Part shown: one piece after another, positions 11,431 to 21,433 of the stretch | Layout: each line of letters begins with the position of its first letter | How positions within the stretch are numbered: the first letter of the stretch is position 1 | Assembly: GCA_029959085.1 (NCBI GenBank) | Contig: JARWIR010000001.1 | Span: forward strand, 71,362,899 to 71,426,898 | Direction of reading: 5' to 3' | Length of the DNA: 64,000 nt | Source of the DNA: Nemophila menziesii | Lineage: Eukaryota > Streptophyta > Magnoliopsida > Boraginales > Hydrophyllaceae | Notes under the pieces: generated by a model | Told to the model about the DNA's origin: nothing | Databases searched by the model: none | What the model saw: only the letters and a program-made list of their open reading frames with translations | Position numbers and translations under genes: made by a program

Positions 11431-14400
11431 AGTAGTCTTTATTTATGGGATTCGCTTGAAGTGGCTTCAGCCCATATCACAGAACCGTGGTTAGTAGTAG
11501 GCGATTTCAATCAGATAGGGGTACCAGATGATCAAGTTGGTGGTGCGGAGGGCATGAATCGCATGATGGTTAAGTTCGAGAGGTGGAGAGATCAATGTGG
11601 ACTCGAAGATATGGGGTTTGTGGGTCCTAGATTTACGTGGTGTGACTCGTGGAGATCCGGGATTCGTATTCTTAAGCGTCTGGATAGAGCTTATGGTAAT
11701 CGTTTGTGGTTCCAGACATTTAGCGAATCTAAGGTGCTACATCTTCCTCGGGTGCACTCTGATCATGCACCTATTTTAGTGTCCTTAACCTCACTCTCGG
11801 TAAGGCCACCTAATGTGAAGCGTTTTCGTTTTGAGTCTGCCTGGTGTTTTCATGAGGGTTTTAGAGATTTGGTGGAAAAGAAATGGCTAGTGGAAGGGAG
11901 GAGTCTTGGTGAAAATATCGCGATTTTGAGACAGGAACTCGAGGTATGGAAGTTTGAATTCTTTGGGGATATTTTTCGTAAGAAGCGGCGGTTAATTGCG
12001 CGGATTGCGGGTATTCAGAAGGCAGTTCAGCGGTCTTATAATTCTTCATTGGTAAGGTTAGAAGCTCGATTAGTAGGGGAATTTGAGAGTCTATTAGAGC
12101 AGGAAGAAGTCTTTTGGTTTCAAAGAGCTCACACTGAATGGGTTAATTCGGGGGAGCGTAACACGAGATATTATCATTGTACCGCACGAGTAAAGAAGAA
12201 AAAAATTGAAGAGTTACGTATTCGGGATAATAATCAGGAATGGATAGAAAATATGGAGGTAGAGAAGGTTTGGGTTAGGAGATTTTTTGAAGACCTATTT
12301 ACGGGTGAAGATTGTCCCTCTTGTTTGGGGGGGCTTCCGCATCCGAAAAGCTTTGACACTAGAGATATCGAAAGATTGGGTGGAGTGGTCCTTGATGAGG
12401 AAGTACGTCTAGCGGTTTTTCAAATGTCACCTCATAAGGCGCCGGGTCCGGACGGATTAACTGCGGGGTTTTATCAACGATGTTGGGATATTGTAGGACC
12501 GTCTGTTTGTGGTATGATCAGAGATGCGTTGGTAATGGGAAGATTCCCTAAGGAGGTTTTGGGTACTCTCATACATTTGATTCCGAAGCTTGGTAGTCCG
12601 GAGTTTATTACACAGTTTCGCCCCATTAGCTTGATTAATGTGTGTTATAAGATTTGTATGAAAGTATTGGTTAACAGGTTGCGTCCGCTTCTAGCCAAGA
12701 GCATTGGACCTTACCAGAGTAGCTTTCTGCCGAACCGATCAACCATTGATAATGTAGTTCTCGTGAGCGAGGTGGATTTTTTAATGCGCCATACGAAGGG
12801 GAAGAAAGGGTACATGGCGATTAAAGTGGATTTAGCCAAAGCCTATGATAAGATCAGATGGGATTTTATTAGGGAGACATTGGAGCTTCTTGGGGTGCCA
12901 CCTATGTGGATTTCAGTTATCATCTCAGGAATGGAGGAAAACGAACTTAGTGTCTTATGGAGAGGTTCGCCACTTGAACCGATCAAGCCCAAGCGAGGAA
13001 TTAGGCAAGGGGATCCGATTTCACCTTATCTCTTTGTTATGTGTATAGAGAGGTTATCGTTACTCATTCAGGAGCTTGTTCGAAATGGATTATGGAAACC
13101 TATATATCTTTGTACAGGGGGGTCTCCTATTTCACATATATTTTTTGCGGACGATTTGATTTTATTTGCAGAGGCGTCTGTTGATAGTTTCTTATTATTG
13201 CAGGACTCCCTTGATGCTTTTTGTCGGAACGCGGGTCAAACTATTAGTAAGGAAAAATCGATTATATATTTCTCCAAGAATGTAGAGGAGGGTGTGGCTT
13301 CAAGCATAGCGGAAATGAGCGGATATCAAAGAAGTGAAGGGATTGGTAGATATTTGGGTGTTAATATCCTTTCGGGTCGGCGGCCAAAAGGGTTCTTTGG
13401 TGAACTAGTAAATGACCTCCGTGGGAAGTTGGCGAAATGGAAGGGAAATACACTTTCATTAGCGGGGCGTATTACACTAGCCCAATCAGTCCTTAGTGCG
13501 GCGCCTATGTATATCATGCAAGTCGAGAAATTACCGGGGTATGTGTGCGAAGAAATTGATCGGATTAGAAGAGATTTCATTTGGGGTTCTTCGGAGGGCC
13601 AAAAATGTATTAATTGGGTCGCCTGGAGAGACGTGTGTAGCCCTAAGGAAGCCGGTGGTTTGGGATTTCGTTATGCGGAGGACATGAATAAGGCTCTACT
13701 AGGGAAGTTGGGTTGGAAGTTAATACATGATACTTATACCTTGTGGACTAGGATAATGAGAGAGAAATATTTCAAAGGTCCGCCTATGCAATATCTAAAT
13801 AAACAAACCGATTCGAGGATGTGCCGAGCAATAGTGGAGGGTTTGGAGGTGGTTAGAAAGGGTTCAAGATGGGTGGTTCATAAGGGGGACATGGTGGCTT
13901 TTTGGTGTGATGTGTGGATTGGGGACTCACCTCTTATTGATCATGTCATTGGAATATTTGAGGCTAGCGAATTGACCAAGCGAGTATGTGACTACATTAG
14001 AGCGGATGGGGTGTGGGATTGGGAAGCGTTCCATAATTTCCTCCCACCATCAAAGATTTTAGAGATTGCGGAGGCAAGGTTGAGTAGTGAGGGGTCAGCT
14101 AAAGATATTGTGTCATGGTCTTTCGAAGCTAACGGCGAATATTCGGTAAGATCGGTAGGATGGGGGAATAGACCTTTCGATACTAGTATGTCATATATAT
14201 GGAAGAAAATTTGGGGCCTGAAGTCTACTCAAAGGACTCGTGTTTTCCTGTGGCGCGCGGTCCGGGAAAGAATTGCTACACGAGGTAATTTAGTTAGACG
14301 GGGTATGAATGTCCCTGTAACGTGCCCTCTCTGCGATACAGAGGTAGAATCTGCAATTCATTTGTTTCGGAAGTGCGTAAAGGTTAAGCGAGTTTGGGAT

Positions 14401-15591
14401 ATTGTTAGGAGGGAGGTGGTGAAGTTTGGAATGGATGGAGAGGTACTCACTGATATGCCTTGTGTTGTTTCGAATTTTGATAATGGAATATGGGGTGGGG
14501 GGTTGGGCCTGCATAACAATTTTATTAATTTGCAGGACAGGTCCCTGGGGGAACCTGATATGGCGTACAGGAGTTTTTCGGAGTTGCACCTGATTCCTAA
14601 CAGTTCCAGCGAGGCTAATAGGAGGCTTGGTACTCCGATTCTGCAGGAACAAGCTGCTGGAGGGGCGGTGAGGAGTGACCGGGTGGCGGAACAGTACCTG
14701 CAGCGAGAAGGCCAACAGCAGCTGCAAAGGGAGGAACAGACTGATCAGATGCGCGGCTCAGCAGGAGATTTTCAGCGTGAGGAAGTGAGGACTTTGGCGG
14801 CGGATGATCAAGACTGGTGGTCTAAGAATATTTCAAGTAATAGAGTCTTTGCCGGGGTTCGATGGGGAGTCTTTTTCAGCGCGCTCATAGATATTATTTG
14901 GAAGCAAAGAAATGAAGTAGTATTTAACGGTGTTGGTTCTCTCAATGAGATGGCAATAGTTAGAAAAGCGAGATACTCTGCCACTAGAATTACGAGCGCT
15001 TGGGGACAATTGCCTGGGCTCGCTATATCGAAGAAGTCTTTGGTGACGTTAGTAGGGTGGTCAAGACCTACGAGAGGGGTTAAGCTGAACACCGATGGGA
15101 GCTATAATAGTAAGAAACAGATAGGAGGCGGAGGTGGTATTTTGAGAAATTGTAACGGGGATTGGCTTGGTGGTTTCACCTTACAGGTGCACCATACCTC
15201 TCCGGTTATTGTGGAACTTATAGCACTTTGGGAGGGGCTAAGATTGATAGAGAAATTGGGGTTTCAGGAGGTGACTGTGGAGGTTGACTCTAGGGAGTTG
15301 ATTGATCTAATTAGAAATACAGCGAATGGTAGAGGTCCGGGGGCTCAATGGATTACGCAAGTTCGTTTACTTATGGATAGAAATAAAGGTTATCATTTGA
15401 GAAGCATCTATAGGGAAGCTAATATTTGCGCAGATTGGCTAGCCAAGAAGGGAGGAAAGGATGGAGAAGGTTTTACGGTTTTTGAGGACCCTCCGGACGG
15501 GATTTGGGGTCTTCTCACGAAAGACCGGATGGGCTATAAGACACCTAGATCGATATATGATCCCGAGTTACTTAATAATGTAATAGATTAG
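11431..15591 (+). CDS. LINE ORF2: endonuclease C-half, reverse transcriptase, zf-RVT, RNase H
   Basis: This is one uninterrupted frame of nearly 1400 codons, a single-protein retrotransposition machine missing the first half of its endonuclease. Residues are counted from GTG 11461, which is not claimed as a real start; no ATG start is evident. The APE-type endonuclease end has GDFNQ (14-18) and SDHAP (~100). Reverse transcriptase spans ~320-640, with KAPGPDG, FRPISLINVCYK, KVDLAKAYD, RGIRQGDPISPYLF and the catalytic FFADD at 561-565. The zinc module has C-LC and HLFRKC (~955-975). RNase H starts near 1207 with NTDGSYNS, VELIALWEGL and VEVDSRELI, and ends ANICADWLAKKG. All visible catalytic residues are present. 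Residues ~1006-1120 form an unusual Gln/Arg-rich linker. The intact frame suggests a recent insertion, but truncation means it is probably not autonomous. Confidence 0.92.
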   Translation, partial: SSLYLWDSLEVASAHITEPWLVVGDFNQIGVPDDQVGGAEGMNRMMVKFERWRDQCGLEDMGFVGPRFTWCDSWRSGIRILKRLDRAYGNRLWFQTFSESKVLHLPRVHSDHAPILVSLTSLSVRPPNVKRFRFESAWCFHEGFRDLVEKKWLVEGRSLGENIAILRQELEVWKFEFFGDIFRKKRRLIARIAGIQKAVQRSYNSSLVRLEARLVGEFESLLEQEEVFWFQRAHTEWVNSGERNTRYYHCTARVKKKKIEELRIRDNNQEWIENMEVEKVWVRRFFEDLFTGEDCPSCLGGLPHPKSFDTRDIERLGGVVLDEEVRLAVFQMSPHKAPGPDGLTAGFYQRCWDIVGPSVCGMIRDALVMGRFPKEVLGTLIHLIPKLGSPEFITQFRPISLINVCYKICMKVLVNRLRPLLAKSIGPYQSSFLPNRSTIDNVVLVSEVDFLMRHTKGKKGYMAIKVDLAKAYDKIRWDFIRETLELLGVPPMWISVIISGMEENELSVLWRGSPLEPIKPKRGIRQGDPISPYLFVMCIERLSLLIQELVRNGLWKPIYLCTGGSPISHIFFADDLILFAEASVDSFLLLQDSLDAFCRNAGQTISKEKSIIYFSKNVEEGVASSIAEMSGYQRSEGIGRYLGVNILSGRRPKGFFGELVNDLRGKLAKWKGNTLSLAGRITLAQSVLSAAPMYIMQVEKLPGYVCEEIDRIRRDFIWGSSEGQKCINWVAWRDVCSPKEAGGLGFRYAEDMNKALLGKLGWKLIHDTYTLWTRIMREKYFKGPPMQYLNKQTDSRMCRAIVEGLEVVRKGSRWVVHKGDMVAFWCDVWIGDSPLIDHVIGIFEASELTKRVCDYIRADGVWDWEAFHNFLPPSKILEIAEARLSSEGSAKDIVSWSFEANGEYSVRSVGWGNRPFDTSMSYIWKKIWGLKSTQRTRVFLWRAVRERIATRGNLVRRGMNVPVTCPLCDTEVESAIHLFRKCVKVKRVWDIVRREVVKFGMDGEVLTDMPCVVSNFDNGIWGGGLGLHNNFINLQDRSLGEPDMAYRSFSELHLIPNSSSEANRRLGTPILQEQAAGGAVRSDRVAEQYLQREGQQQLQREEQTDQMRGSAGDFQREEVRTLAADDQDWWSKNISSNRVFAGVRWGVFFSALIDIIWKQRNEVVFNGVGSLNEMAIVRKARYSATRITSAWGQLPGLAISKKSLVTLVGWSRPTRGVKLNTDGSYNSKKQIGGGGGILRNCNGDWLGGFTLQVHHTSPVIVELIALWEGLRLIEKLGFQEVTVEVDSRELIDLIRNTANGRGPGAQWITQVRLLMDRNKGYHLRSIYREANICADWLAKKGGKDGEGFTVFEDPPDGIWGLLTKDRMGYKTPRSIYDPELLNNVID

Positions 15592-15652
15592 TGTATTTTT
15601 GCTTGTAACATGATCCTTTAGGATCTCCGACGTAATAAAAAAAAAAAAAAAA
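11440..15652 (+). mobile_element. 5'-truncated LINE with long intact ORF2 and poly(A) tail
   Basis: The element runs from about 11440, inside the endonuclease domain, to a 16-base A-run at 15637-15652. Homology-like reading (LWDSLEVASAHI) starts at about 11443, directly after AT-rich host sequence. The 3' end has a short UTR after the TAG stop and ends GTAAT followed by poly(A). This is the usual shape of a LINE copy cut short during target-primed reverse transcription. A convincing target-site duplication could not be identified by eye. Confidence 0.88.
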
Positions 15653-16307
15653 CACCAAATACATATAAAACTTTAATAAAATCTCTTTTTATTTCTATTC
15701 AATCCAAACAAAATTAAATATTTCCCTACTTTGTAATACTTTTATTTTTTTATTACTAAATAATCCTCCATCCAACAAATCCTTAATTCTTACATAAATC
15801 TAACCTCTTGTAAGCCTGACTCCATACCTTATTATGTTTCTGTATCATAACTACTTTAATTATAGACAAACCTCATTTTCAGGACCTGCCTAACCACTAG
15901 GTTAACCATCTATCTTATTTTTTTTCCCTTTGACATTAGCTGCCCATTTTCTAATAAGATGATTAACTAGAATTGGTGGCTAAGACCAGCTAATAAATTG
16001 CAATATTTGTCCATATAAAAATAATAATGACACTCTAGCAACAGTTAGGAAGATCAACAAAATGAATCACTCATTACCTGTCTTCCCTTGAGAACACTTA
16101 TCTTGTCATTACACTAATCCCCTTATCATTAACGTGCTTCAACGATATTCAAAATTCCTTTTAACAAAAAAAAAACAAAATATTTCCAATCTTAATATCA
16201 TTTTAAAATTAGATTCGCTAGGTTTTAAATTAAAACGTAATATCATAGGATTCCAAAATCATGATTGAGGCAAATGAATTGATAAAATAAAGATGACCAC
16301 TTCTCAG
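15653..16307. other. Intergenic region upstream of the aquaporin
   Basis: This AT-rich sequence has no gene. It should contain the aquaporin promoter, whose TATA box lies at its right edge. No specific operator could be identified by eye. Confidence 0.5.
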
Positions 16308-16317
16308 CTATAAAATG
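16308..16317 (+). promoter_or_regulatory. Probable TATA box of the aquaporin gene
   Basis: CTATAAAATG lies about 115 bases before the aquaporin ATG. It would place the transcription start near 16340-16350 and give a 5' UTR of about 80-90 bases. That UTR includes a 15-base A-run (16396-16417 region) shortly before the start codon. Confidence 0.6.
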
Positions 16318-16431
16318 CACCATATATCCCACGCTTCTTCACCACTTCATCACCTTGTCCTTTTAGTAACTTTTTATCGAGTGTTTTCCATTAGAAAAAG
16401 AGAAAAAAAAAAAAAAAGGAGAGATCAAAAA

Positions 16432-18083
16432 ATGGCAGAAAACAAAGAAGAAGATGTGAAGTTAGGAGCAAACAAATTCAGAGAAACACAACCATTAGGA
16501 ACAGCAGCACAATCAGATAAAGATTACAAAGAGCCACCACCAGCTCCATTGTTCGAACCTGGAGAACTATCTTCATGGTCTTTTTACAGAGCTGGAATTG
16601 CCGAGTTCATAGCTACTTTATTGTTTCTTTACGTCACTGTTTTAACTGTTATGGGTGTTCAAAATGCACCTAATAAGTGTGCTTCCGTGGGTATTCAAGG
16701 AATTGCTTGGGCTTTTGGTGGTATGATCTTTGCTCTTGTTTACTGCACCGCTGGTATATCGGGTTAGTGTTCTTCAACCTTCTTTATATATATTTTTTTC
16801 GTTCATTGAGTAAAAATACATATATACTTTATAGACAAATTCTTGGATCCGTTGTTTAATTAATCTTTGTATGTGTGAAACAGGAGGGCATATCAACCCA
16901 GCGGTGACTTTCGGCTTATTCTTAGCAAGGAAGCTTTCATTAACAAGGGCTGTATTTTATATAGTGATGCAGTGTCTTGGAGCTATTTGTGGTGCTGGAA
17001 TTATAAAAGGGTTCATGAAGGTTCCATACCAGTCACATGGTGGTGGAGCTAATGTTGTTGCACATGGCTATACCAAGGGTAGTGGTCTTGGTGCTGAGAT
17101 TATCGGCACTTTTGTACTTGTCTACACTGTTTTCTCGGCTACTGATGCTAAAAGAAATGCTAGAGACTCACATGTTCCGGTATGGCTTTAGTTTACTTTT
17201 AGGGGTAAATTATCCAAATGATCATGTGATTACTTGATCTCTTATGCTTCAAAGTGCATTTCTAACATCTATAATTTTATCATTTTGTGAATACTTGGTC
17301 CCTTATAGGACCAGGTATTTACAACATGATAAATTTTTGGATGTCAAGGACACTTTAATTTTATAACATAAGTGACCAAGTACATTAAGATCATCTAAGT
17401 ATTTTACCCATACTTTTGTTGTTCTTGGCAATGGGCCTTTACTATTTGTACCCGAGGCTTTAAAATGGAAGTTCAGCTCTATATTTGAATACAAAACCCA
17501 AAAAAAAATCATCACAATAGCATCTTGAAAACCCCTCAAATCCCAAATTTCACATTAACTTTTGGGTATATTTTTCAGTCAATTTTTTTAACAGATTTTG
17601 CATTTTGGTCTAACAAATAGCCCTAATTTAAACATAATTACTAAAACCAACATTTGTAAGGATTTGACTCATTTTGGTAAAAAATGTAAATTATAATTTC
17701 ACACTTGGGCTTCTCTACTAGAGGATTCAAACTATTAAGAGTATTTATTTCATATGTTATGGTTTGTAGCTTTTGGCTCCTCTACCCATCGGGTTTGCGG
17801 TGTTCTTGGTTCACTTAGCCACCATCCCCATCACAGGAACCGGGATCAACCCGGCTAGGAGTCTTGGAGCCGCCATTATTTATAACAAAGGCCATGCATG
17901 GGATGACCACGTAAGTCATATAAACCTCTCATTATCCTTAAAAATTAAAAAGAGAATCATCATCTCATAGTTTTTGTTTTTGTTCAGTGGATTTTCTGGG
18001 TCGGACCATTCATCGGAGCCGCTTTAGCCGCCATCTACCACCAAGTTGTCATCAGAGCTATTCCTTTCAAGAGCAAGCTTTAG
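16432..18083 (+). CDS. PIP1-type plasma membrane aquaporin (four exons)
   Basis: Exons are 16432-16762, 16884-17179, 17770-17910 and 17988-18083, all with GT-AG introns, and total 864 bases or 287 codons, the usual PIP1 length. The protein is a six-helix water channel of the plasma membrane. The N-terminus [16 protein letters not shown] and the [19 protein letters not shown] stretch are typical of PIP1. The first NPA box is in [12 protein letters not shown], split by intron 1 inside the preceding Gly codon. The second is in [15 protein letters not shown] His in [13 protein letters not shown] and the Arg after the second NPA form the narrow water-selective filter. The C-terminus is the short FKSKL seen in PIP1 rather than the longer PIP2 tail. 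PIP1 proteins usually need PIP2 partners to reach the membrane. The intact frame and clean junctions indicate a working gene. Confidence 0.96.
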
Positions 18084-18484
18084 AATCAAGCTTACTTTTC
18101 AACTCATTCTAAGTTAAATCAAGAGACATTTCTTTAACTATGAGTTCATATTTTATGACGTTGTATTATAGTTGTCAATTTGTATGTGTGTCATTTATTA
18201 GTATATGTTGTATTAATGCTTGATTCATCTTATGAATGGATAAATATTTTTTTATTACATTCTGAAGTTATCTGATTAAGATTCAATTATAAAATATAAT
18301 GATTGTACTAATTATTTTATCAACATCGTTGGCAGCACGATCATGAAATGGTAGGGTAGTGAATGATGAAAAGGAGATCTGCTCCTTCACGCCTGTTGTT
18401 AAGAGTCTAGAAACTAAAATTCATTGGAGAAGAACCAAACAAAAAAAGAAAGGGATAACTTCCTTGTTAGCCCAATTCGGAAAG
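18084..18484. other. 3' flank of the aquaporin gene
   Basis: It contains the probable 3' UTR, with AATGAATGGATAAATA near 18232 as a possible near-upstream poly(A) element. No gene is seen in the remainder. An open frame from 18359 runs into the SINE and is not a gene. Confidence 0.5.
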
Positions 18485-18907
18485 AGTAATGATATATACC
18501 ACTCAAATTCATACCATAAACCAGTTGGGTTAGCTCAACTGGCCAAGAGCCTTGCTATTTCTTCAGCACTTAAAGGGGAGGTCCAAAGTTCGAACCCCTT
18601 CCCTAACGGGTGTAAAGTGAGAGGTACAAGGCTCGAACCCCTCCCTGAACATGGGTCACCTAGTTCTGATTTACCATGAGAATATAGATGGGGAGGCATG
18701 TATATCTCCGTGGGCTAGTCCAGAACCCATGTAACCAAAAAAAAAAAAAAATTCATACCACCCAATGACGTGGCATGAATTGGTTGGTTACTAATCATTA
18801 ATGTATTTATTTTTTAATTTGATTAAAGATTTGTAACCAATCAATTCATGTCACGCCATTGAATAGTATTTGGATGATATGAATTAGGGTGGTATATATC
18901 ATTACTC
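18485..18907. mobile_element. Foldback MITE carrying a SINE in its left arm
   Basis: The left arm starts GAGTAATGATATATACCA and, after the SINE is removed, continues CCCAATGACGTGGCATGAAT. The right arm is its inverted copy, running from about 18832 (GTAACCAATCAATTCATG) to TATATCATTACTC at 18907. Arms are about 80-90 bases with a few mismatches and small indels, joined by a short AT-rich centre. There is no coding capacity. A clear target duplication around the MITE could not be fixed, so its superfamily is left open. Confidence 0.8.
18517..18748 (+). mobile_element. tRNA-derived SINE with poly(A) tail and 12-bp target duplication
   Basis: The internal Pol III promoter is visible: box A-like TTAGCTCAACTGG at 18530-18542 and box B GTTCGAACC at 18588-18596. 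A second box B-like copy, GCTCGAACCCCTCCC, lies near 18632, suggesting an internal duplication. The element ends in an A-run (18737-18750). The 12 bases AAATTCATACCA flank it at 18505-18516 and 18749-18760, a perfect target-site duplication. This marks a LINE-mobilised insertion. The open frame crossing it is not a gene. Confidence 0.9.
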
Positions 18908-19472
18908 ATGGAAAATAAATTTGCTCAAATGTAACTTGAGGAAAAGGAGAACTCGTGGTCCCCATGGATTTAAGGTCTTTTCTATACCAACTTGCTGAGA
19001 TATGCAACCATATATTCCATCCAACTGTATGAGGATTTTTTTAAATAAAATAACTCTAGAATTAATCAACCATAGTTAGGTGTTGTTGATCAACAAATAA
19101 AAAATCGAAAAGCAATCTTTGATCAACACAAAAGCAATTTATTCTCTGTTTACTTTACAAAACAAAGATTGCTTTTCGAAAACAATATAAAAAGTAGCAA
19201 ACAAAAAATATGTTGATCAAAGATATAGTTCTAGACCATGTAAAAAAAAAAAAAAAAGGTTATTGTTGAAAATATCTTTATTAAATTTTTTAATTGTTTT
19301 TTTGCTTTCAATAATCTTATTTATAAAAAAATGTCTCATGAAATAATTATTTATAGAAAACATCCCCTTTATATTTTCTATACCTTTACTACCCTTATTA
19401 TTAAATATATTATTTTATTTTAATACAATATTAATTTTTAAATATTAAACAAATAATAGGCTACTTCTTTTT
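18908..19472. other. AT-rich intergenic sequence with a small hairpin
   Basis: No gene is seen. A perfect 17-bp inverted repeat, TCGAAAAGCAATCTTTG, lies at 19105-19121 and 19163-19179 with a 41-base loop. A palindrome TTGTTGATCAACAA lies at 19082-19095, and a 15-base A-run near 19242. These may be parts of another small element. Confidence 0.55.
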
Positions 19473-19612
19473 CCTCCTCCACCACCACCACCACCACCAC
19501 CACCACCACCACAACAACCACCACAACAACCATGTATGTAACCACTACTACATCCACCACAACCATCACCACCACCACCACAACCACCCCCACCACCACC
19601 TACTACTACTAA
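19473..19612. repeat. CCA/CAA microsatellite
   Basis: Nearly uninterrupted ACC triplets run from about 19479 to 19511, followed by interrupted CAA, CCA and CTA triplets to 19610. It abuts the left arm of the large inverted repeat. Confidence 0.95.
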
Positions 19613-20046
19613 TTCCATCGCACGCGCGCGTCCGTGAATTTTTTTTTAAAATCGTCATAACTAATTCAAAAAAAATCAGAAAATTAAAAAAATTGTATTT
19701 TTGAATAAAGCAAATTAATATTTACGTCTATGAATTTTTTTTTGATTTTTTTTGAATTTTTTGATTTTTTTGAATTTTTTTGATTTTTTTTTTCGCATAC
19801 ACGGAATTCCATGTTTTAAACATGAAATTCCATGTTTTAAACCGTGAAATAAACATGAATTCCATGTTTAAAACATGTAATTTCGTGTCTGCGAAAAAAA
19901 AATTTAAAAAAATCAAAAAATTCAGAAAATTCCGAAAAAAATCATAGACGTAAATATTAATTTGATTTATCCAAATATAATTTTTTTTTTAATTAGTTAT
20001 GACGATTTTAAAAAAATTTCACGGATGCGCGCGTGTGATTATTAGT
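19606..20046. mobile_element. Near-complete inverted repeat element, about 430 bp
   Basis: Both halves are reverse complements along almost their whole length. CACGCGCGCGTCCGTGAA (19621) pairs with the TTCACGGATGCGCGCGTGTG end (20018-20037). AAAATCGTCATAACTAATT pairs with AATTAGTTATGACGATTTT. ATATTTACGTCTATGA (19719) pairs with TCATAGACGTAAATAT. CGCATACACGGAATTCCATG (19795) pairs with the CATG-AATTTCGTGTCTGCG stretch. The centre, about 19815-19865, consists of further palindromic TTCCATGTTTTAAACATG words. It resembles a foldback MITE and could fold into one long RNA hairpin if transcribed. The ends may be bounded by ACTAAT/ATTAGT. Confidence 0.85.
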
Positions 20047-20501
20047 TTTTTTCTTATTTTTTAATTGTTAATTATAAGGGTAATTTTGGGATGGGGCTGT
20101 TTTCAATAAATATTTTTTCCTAGGCACCTTTTTCTAAATAAGTTTTTTAATAGGCATCAATCAACAATAGTTCTATAGGAAGGTAAATATGTCTTATAGA
20201 GAATAAAAACTCATGTGAAAAAAATTCCGTGTGTATACTTGTTTTGTGTTTTGGATAAATATATATATCCGTGATTTCACAAATAAATATCCAATGTTTT
20301 ATTTTTTTCTTTTCGTGAGTACGTGAAGTTAATTATGGTGTTACGTGATAATATGATAGGGGTAAAATAGACATTTCATAATTAAAATGAATATATAATT
20401 AAATCAAAACGGTTAACTTGTATTTAGGGTACTAAATAAAAACGTTGAATATCTGAATGATCATTTTCGAAAATTTAGGTATTTATTTGTTAAATTTGAA
20501 A
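20047..20501. other. AT-rich intergenic sequence
   Basis: No gene or clear element is seen. Short inverted words such as GGATAAATATATATATCC (near 20254) occur. The right end supplies one copy of the target duplication of the next MITE. Confidence 0.45.
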
Positions 20502-21424
20502 AGGTAAAATACCAAATACCCCCCTATGGTTTAAAAAAATGGTCACAAACCCCTTATGGTTTGAAAAGGTACAAATAACTCTAAAATGTGTTAGATTACT
20601 CATTCTGTCATATTTTCTATCCAATATATGTTACACGCACGTTATTTGTGACTGATTAATTTTTTATTTATTTTTAACAATTACTTAAGTAAATTACACC
20701 CTTCTTCTTTGTATATAATAGCTTGCCATGCACACTATACATCCTCCATTAAAGTCTTTCTTTCAAATTTTAGGAATCGATCGAGGTTATTAGCTTGCCT
20801 CATTATTTATTTATATTATCCTCATGTTTCTTCAGTGATAATTTTATTAAAACCAGCTAATATTTTATTAGGTATCCTAATTGTTGGTAAAAATTAATTG
20901 CTTTTGGAATCTAATCGTCATTTGGAAAATAGTTTCATTGAGAGCAGGTGGAGTTTCCATAGGTGTCCAACGCAAAGCATTATCATTTATTTGTCTGTAA
21001 TTTATTTATCAATTATGTTCAAGGATGTTAAACGATTATATTTTTGATTGCTTGCACCTATGTTTGGAATTAATTAAAAATATTTTAGAATTATAGTTGA
21101 AAACAAACAAATAATAAAGATTTTTGTGTTTTTTCTCTCTTAAGTAACATCATTAAAAGTTGCATGTATGACCAATGCCAATGAATAAATATAGAACTTA
21201 TATTAAAAGTACTTATAATCAAAATTTCTGTTTTTTCAACATATGGATACATTAAGAGTAAAATAGGGTTTTAAGTATTAAATTGACACGGTTAGTGTTA
21301 AGTGTGACAGAACGAGTAATTTGTCACTTTTTGTCAAATCTAAGGGGATATTTGTCTGTTTAGAAACCATAGAGGGGTTTTTGACCGTTTGTCAAACCAT
21401 AGGAAGGTATTTGGTATTTTACCC
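20502..21424. mobile_element. Mutator-like MITE, ~920 bp, ~100-bp terminal inverted repeats
   Basis: The left end reads GGTAAAATACCAAATACC followed by CCCTATGGTTT. The right end is its inverse, AAACCATAGGAAGGTATTTG then GTATTTTACC. Similarity continues inward for about 100 bases, including CTCATTCTGTCA on the left and TGACAGAACGAG on the right. The 9 bases AATTTGAAA occur just outside both ends (20493-20501 and 21425-21433). A 9-bp target duplication with long terminal repeats is the hallmark of Mutator-like elements. The interior has no transposase, so the element is non-autonomous. A 62-codon frame inside (20709-20897) is not supported as a gene. Confidence 0.85.
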
Positions 21425-21433
21425 AATTTGAAA

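Noticed and set aside
14290..15092. Minus-strand frames of 145 and 94 codons
   Set aside because: They are antisense to the LINE ORF2 and have no recognisable domain. The first is noted only as an aspect of the inserted segment.
11400..15680. Target-site duplication of the LINE
   Set aside because: Only vague similarity (ACATACCAATTAC against ACACCAAATAC) was seen, which is not convincing.
18359..18679. Plus-strand frame of 106 codons
   Set aside because: Its second half is the SINE and its first half has no recognisable features.
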